The notes under the pieces: model-generated
Database searches by the model: none
Told to the model about the DNA's origin: nothing
The model's input: only the letters and a program-made list of their open reading frames with translations
Made by a program: the position numbers and the translations under genes
Part shown: piece after piece, positions 61,512 through 64,000 of the stretch
Layout of the letters: each line of letters begins with the position of its first letter
How positions within the stretch are numbered: position 1 is the stretch's first letter
DNA from: Nitrospinae bacterium bin107
Lineage (GTDB): Bacteria > UBA8248
Length of the DNA: 64,000 nt
Direction: 5' to 3'
NCBI GenBank assembly: GCA_002238965.1
Contig: MPNJ01000004.1
Location: 124,001-188,000 of the forward strand

Positions 61512-61653
61512 AATCTTGCGTACATTCAGTTAGTGGCATTTACCTCCTCTACCGCTATTCGTGTGTCCTGGAGCTTTGCTCCGCCGCCCGGTGTTTTCCG
61601 GAAGAGAAATTCCCAAACCCCTGCGAGGCGGACACGGAAAGGAGAAGCCGCGC

Positions 61654-62457
61654 ATGATGGGAGCGATTGCGGGCGACGTCGTCGGTAGCGTTCATGAGTT
61701 CAACGGCACCAAGATGAAGGACTTCCGACTGATCGGCCCCCGAAATACCTTCACCGACGACACGATCATGACCGCGGCCGTCGCCGACGCCCTGCTCACG
61801 GGCGAGGAGATCGGAAAGAAGATGAAGGAATGGGGCCGCATGTATCCCCATCCAGCGGGAGGATATGGACACAGATTCGCAATGTGGCTTCACGGAGAGG
61901 ATTCAAAACCTTACGGAAGCTATGGAAACGGCGCGGCCATGCGCGTCTCGTCCACCGCCTGGCTCGCGGAGAGCGAGGCGGATTGCGTCGCTCTCGCAAG
62001 GGCGAGCGCCATGCCGACCCACAACCACCCGGAGGGAATCAAGGGCGCGGAAGCGACCGCATGGACAATCTGGAGCGCGCGCATGGGGGTGGCGCCGGAA
62101 ACGCTGCGAGAAGAACTCGCACGCCGCTACGGGTATGACCTCTCGCGCACGTGTGATGAAATCCGCCCGGAATACTGCTTCGATGAGACATGCCAGGGGA
62201 CCTGCCCACAAGCCTTCACCGCCGCACTCGAGGCTGAGAGCTTCGAGGACGCGCTTCGTCTCGCTGTTTCTCTCGGCGGGGATGCAGATACGCTCGCGGC
62301 CATTGCGGGAAGCATTGCCGAGGCCCGCTTCGGTGTTCCAAAAAATCTGTACGGAGAAATTCTCGGATATCTCGACGAGCCCCTGCGAGGGGCGGTCGTG
62401 CGCTTTTACGACAGGCTGAAAGAAAAAGGAGTCTTCCGTGAAGCGCAGGACGCCTGA
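61654..62457 (+). CDS. ADP-ribosylglycohydrolase (DraG/ARH family)
   Basis: A 267-residue enzyme that removes ADP-ribose from proteins or other acceptors. The Mg-binding signatures are present: GAIAGDVVGSVHEF (residues 3-16), TDDTIMT (33-39), and C-terminal GGDADTLAAIAGSIAEA. Also the SSTAW and THNHPEGIKGAEA segments. ATG 61654 has AGGAG about 10 nt upstream. No ADP-ribosyltransferase or DarT partner is in view. The gene follows a PD-(D/E)XK-like protein and hicAB but could equally be a metabolic or PII-linked DraG; glnB is 44 kb away. Confidence 0.9.
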   Translation: MMGAIAGDVVGSVHEFNGTKMKDFRLIGPRNTFTDDTIMTAAVADALLTGEEIGKKMKEWGRMYPHPAGGYGHRFAMWLHGEDSKPYGSYGNGAAMRVSSTAWLAESEADCVALARASAMPTHNHPEGIKGAEATAWTIWSARMGVAPETLREELARRYGYDLSRTCDEIRPEYCFDETCQGTCPQAFTAALEAESFEDALRLAVSLGGDADTLAAIAGSIAEARFGVPKNLYGEILGYLDEPLRGAVVRFYDRLKEKGVFREAQDA

Positions 62458-62550
62458 GTCCATCCTACCCCACCACGCAACCCTCTGCTGGCATTGACCG
62501 CTTAAGTCAAAACAAACTAAACTGCTTCCATACACAAATTAACGACAGGC

Positions 62551-63081
62551 ATGCGGCTCCATTCCTCGCAAGATGGGAAGCCAAACGTGCGAAACATCGA
62601 ACGAAATGTCTCATGGTTACTTCTGCTCGCACTCACCCTCATGCTTACGGCCCAGATCATCGCGCGCTACGTTTTCTACACCTCCATCAACTGGATCGAA
62701 GAGTTTTCGCGCATCGTTTTCGTCTGGTTTATCTATCTTTCGATCAGCTGGATCATCATTCAGGGCCGGCACATTCGCGTCACCGCGCTCGACATGATCC
62801 TGCCGGATTTATGGAAGTCGTCGTTCTCCATCTTCGCCGACTCCCTTTGGCTCTGCTTCAATATCGTCATGACCTACTACGGATTTCTTTTCGTCTGGAG
62901 TGAAATCGAGAATTATTCGGAAACAGACGTTCTCGAAATTCCGGAAGCGATCGTTCACGGCATCATACCCGTGGGCTTCGCTCTCATGTCGATCCGCCTC
63001 GCCTTCCACATGTACCGGGTCTACATTCTGGGCGGCCCCGAGGTTCTCTACCAAACGGAAAAACTGGACGAAGAAGTATGA
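62551..63081 (+). CDS. dctQ: TRAP transporter small permease (DctQ type)
   Basis: A 176-residue four-helix membrane subunit of a tripartite ATP-independent periplasmic transporter: helix 1 VSWLLLLALTLMLTAQIIARYVF, then INWIEEFSRIVFVWFIYLSISWIII, with the 'R-H-I-R' loop (QGRHIRVTALD), typical of DctQ. ATG 62551. Its TGA overlaps the next gene's ATG by 4 bp (ATGA at 63078), so the two subunits are translationally coupled. The binding protein gene must lie beyond the window. Substrate unknown; many TRAP systems take C4-dicarboxylates, sialate or taurine. Confidence 0.92.
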   Translation: MRLHSSQDGKPNVRNIERNVSWLLLLALTLMLTAQIIARYVFYTSINWIEEFSRIVFVWFIYLSISWIIIQGRHIRVTALDMILPDLWKSSFSIFADSLWLCFNIVMTYYGFLFVWSEIENYSETDVLEIPEAIVHGIIPVGFALMSIRLAFHMYRVYILGGPEVLYQTEKLDEEV

Positions 63082-64000
63082 ACATGCCCCTCGTTCTGCT
63101 CGGTTCGCTGGCCATCTTCCTGGCATTGCGCGTACCCATCGGCGTCGCCCTCGGCACCGCGTCGGTCCTGGTTTACTGGCTGACGGACTTGCCGCTGGAG
63201 AGCCTCGCCCTCTCCTACTACGACGGGCTGGACAAGTTCCCCTTCATCGCCGTTCCCATGTTCCTGCTTGCGGGCGCGCTCATGGAAAAAGGGGGCATCA
63301 GCAAAAGGCTGATCTCGGTGGCCGACTGCCTGGTGGGAAACGTCCGGGGCGGCCTCGCCCACGTCACCATACTCGCGTGCATGCTTTTTTCCGCCATTTC
63401 GGGCTCCGGCCCCGCCACGACGGCCGCCGTGGGGGGCATCATGATCCCCACCATGCTCCGCCGCCATTACGACAGAAATTACTCGGGGGCCGTATCGGCA
63501 TGCGGCGGCACGCTGGGAATCCTGATCCCTCCGAGCGGAGCCCTCATCGTATACGGCGTGAGCGCGGACGAGTCAGTCACCCGTTTGTTCGTTGCGGGTT
63601 TTTTGCCCGGCCTCATCCTGGGCTGCATGCTGATGATCTGCGCGTCCTTCATGGCGCGCCACAAGACGCCGAACGAACCGGGCGAGCCGTTCAACCTCGC
63701 TCGCACGCTGCGCACGGTATGGGACTCCCGCTGGGCGTTGATGGCGCCGGTCGTAATTCTCGGCGGCATCTACGGCGGCTTCGTCACGCCGACGGAGAGC
63801 GCCGTCATCGCCGTGCTCTACGGCTATGCGATCGGTGCTTTCGTGTACAAGGAACTGGACTGGAAGACGACGCAGGATTGCCTGGAGATCGCTTCGCTCA
63901 TCACCGGAACCATCGCCATCATCTGGGGGGCGTCGCTGGCGTATGGGGAGTTGATCACCATCCACCAGATCCCCCAGATGGTCACCGCGTTCATCAAAAC
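63078..64000 (+). CDS. dctM: TRAP transporter large permease (DctM type), cut by window end
   Basis: 307 codons of the multi-helix DctM subunit are present, starting at ATG 63078 in a 4-bp overlap with dctQ. Hallmarks: VPIGVALGTASVLVYWLT, PFIAVPMFLLAGALMEKGGI, the central LFSAISGSGPATTAAVGGIMIPTM, and LGILIPPSGALIVYGVSADESVTRLFVAGFLPG. The gene is open at the right edge of the window, so roughly a quarter is missing, judging from the normal 420-440 residues. Confidence 0.94.
   Translation, partial: MNMPLVLLGSLAIFLALRVPIGVALGTASVLVYWLTDLPLESLALSYYDGLDKFPFIAVPMFLLAGALMEKGGISKRLISVADCLVGNVRGGLAHVTILACMLFSAISGSGPATTAAVGGIMIPTMLRRHYDRNYSGAVSACGGTLGILIPPSGALIVYGVSADESVTRLFVAGFLPGLILGCMLMICASFMARHKTPNEPGEPFNLARTLRTVWDSRWALMAPVVILGGIYGGFVTPTESAVIAVLYGYAIGAFVYKELDWKTTQDCLEIASLITGTIAIIWGASLAYGELITIHQIPQMVTAFIK

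Overview
The window looks like chromosomal DNA of an uncultured, probably Gram-negative bacterium close to the Desulfobacterota / Tectomicrobia / Nitrospinota part of the tree. This is inferred from gene content only: a glnB-glnD-glnA cluster, a PxxKW-type cysteine-rich protein, a tungsten/molybdenum aldehyde ferredoxin oxidoreductase, LutA/LutB-type Fe-S proteins, a Sec-encoding AhpD-like gene, TRAP and NMT1-type transport genes, and a tRNA-Gln whose U1-A72 pair fits the transamidation route. No rRNA, CRISPR array, prophage or transposase gene was seen.

Region by region. 1-9.4 kb (GC-rich, with palindromic intergenic repeats): a truncated SDR, an AhpD-like gene with an in-frame TGA in a CxxU motif followed by a SECIS-like hairpin, a PIG-L deacetylase, aldehyde ferredoxin oxidoreductase, RecQ and an acyl-CoA dehydrogenase. 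9.4-41.3 kb (clearly AT-richer, no such repeats): a thioredoxin-like ferredoxin, lutA and a lutB-lutC fusion, glnA/glnD/glnB, the PxxKW protein, an IspH-UbiA fusion, phosphodiesterase, EamA, alpha/beta hydrolase, thioredoxin, FtsK, a giant AsmA-like protein, an UMF1-type MFS, gltX with tRNA-Gln, 1-Cys peroxiredoxin, an NMT1-type binding protein, and an MFS/LLM/SDR/carboxymuconolactone-decarboxylase operon, ending with a cold-shock gene. 41.3-64 kb (GC-rich, repeats again): FAD oxidoreductase, PQQ-type sugar dehydrogenase, a decayed brnT with intact brnA, an ATPase/effector pair resembling MADS defence proteins MAD3/MAD4, flavin enzymes, PhoX-like protein, a glycine-betaine-type binding protein, two permeases, a YbdK-like ligase, hicAB, a PD-(D/E)XK-like protein, an ADP-ribosylglycohydrolase and the start of a TRAP transporter cut by the window end.

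How the genes work together. glnB-glnD-glnA is a nitrogen-sensing and ammonia-assimilation unit. lutA-lutBC probably oxidises lactate or a related hydroxyacid. gltX beside tRNA-Gln suggests a Glu-tRNA(Gln) pathway. The 36-41 kb genes look like a small catabolic unit for an unidentified substrate. The 46-49 kb and 60-62.5 kb stretches are small defence/toxin-antitoxin islets.

The most notable items are the selenoprotein with its SECIS hairpin, the MAD3/MAD4-like pair outside a full system, the IspH-UbiA fusion, the brnT with two separate lesions, the hicAB promoter whose operator-like repeat implies a nearly leaderless toxin mRNA, and the nested foldback elements filling intergenic DNA only in the GC-rich flanks.
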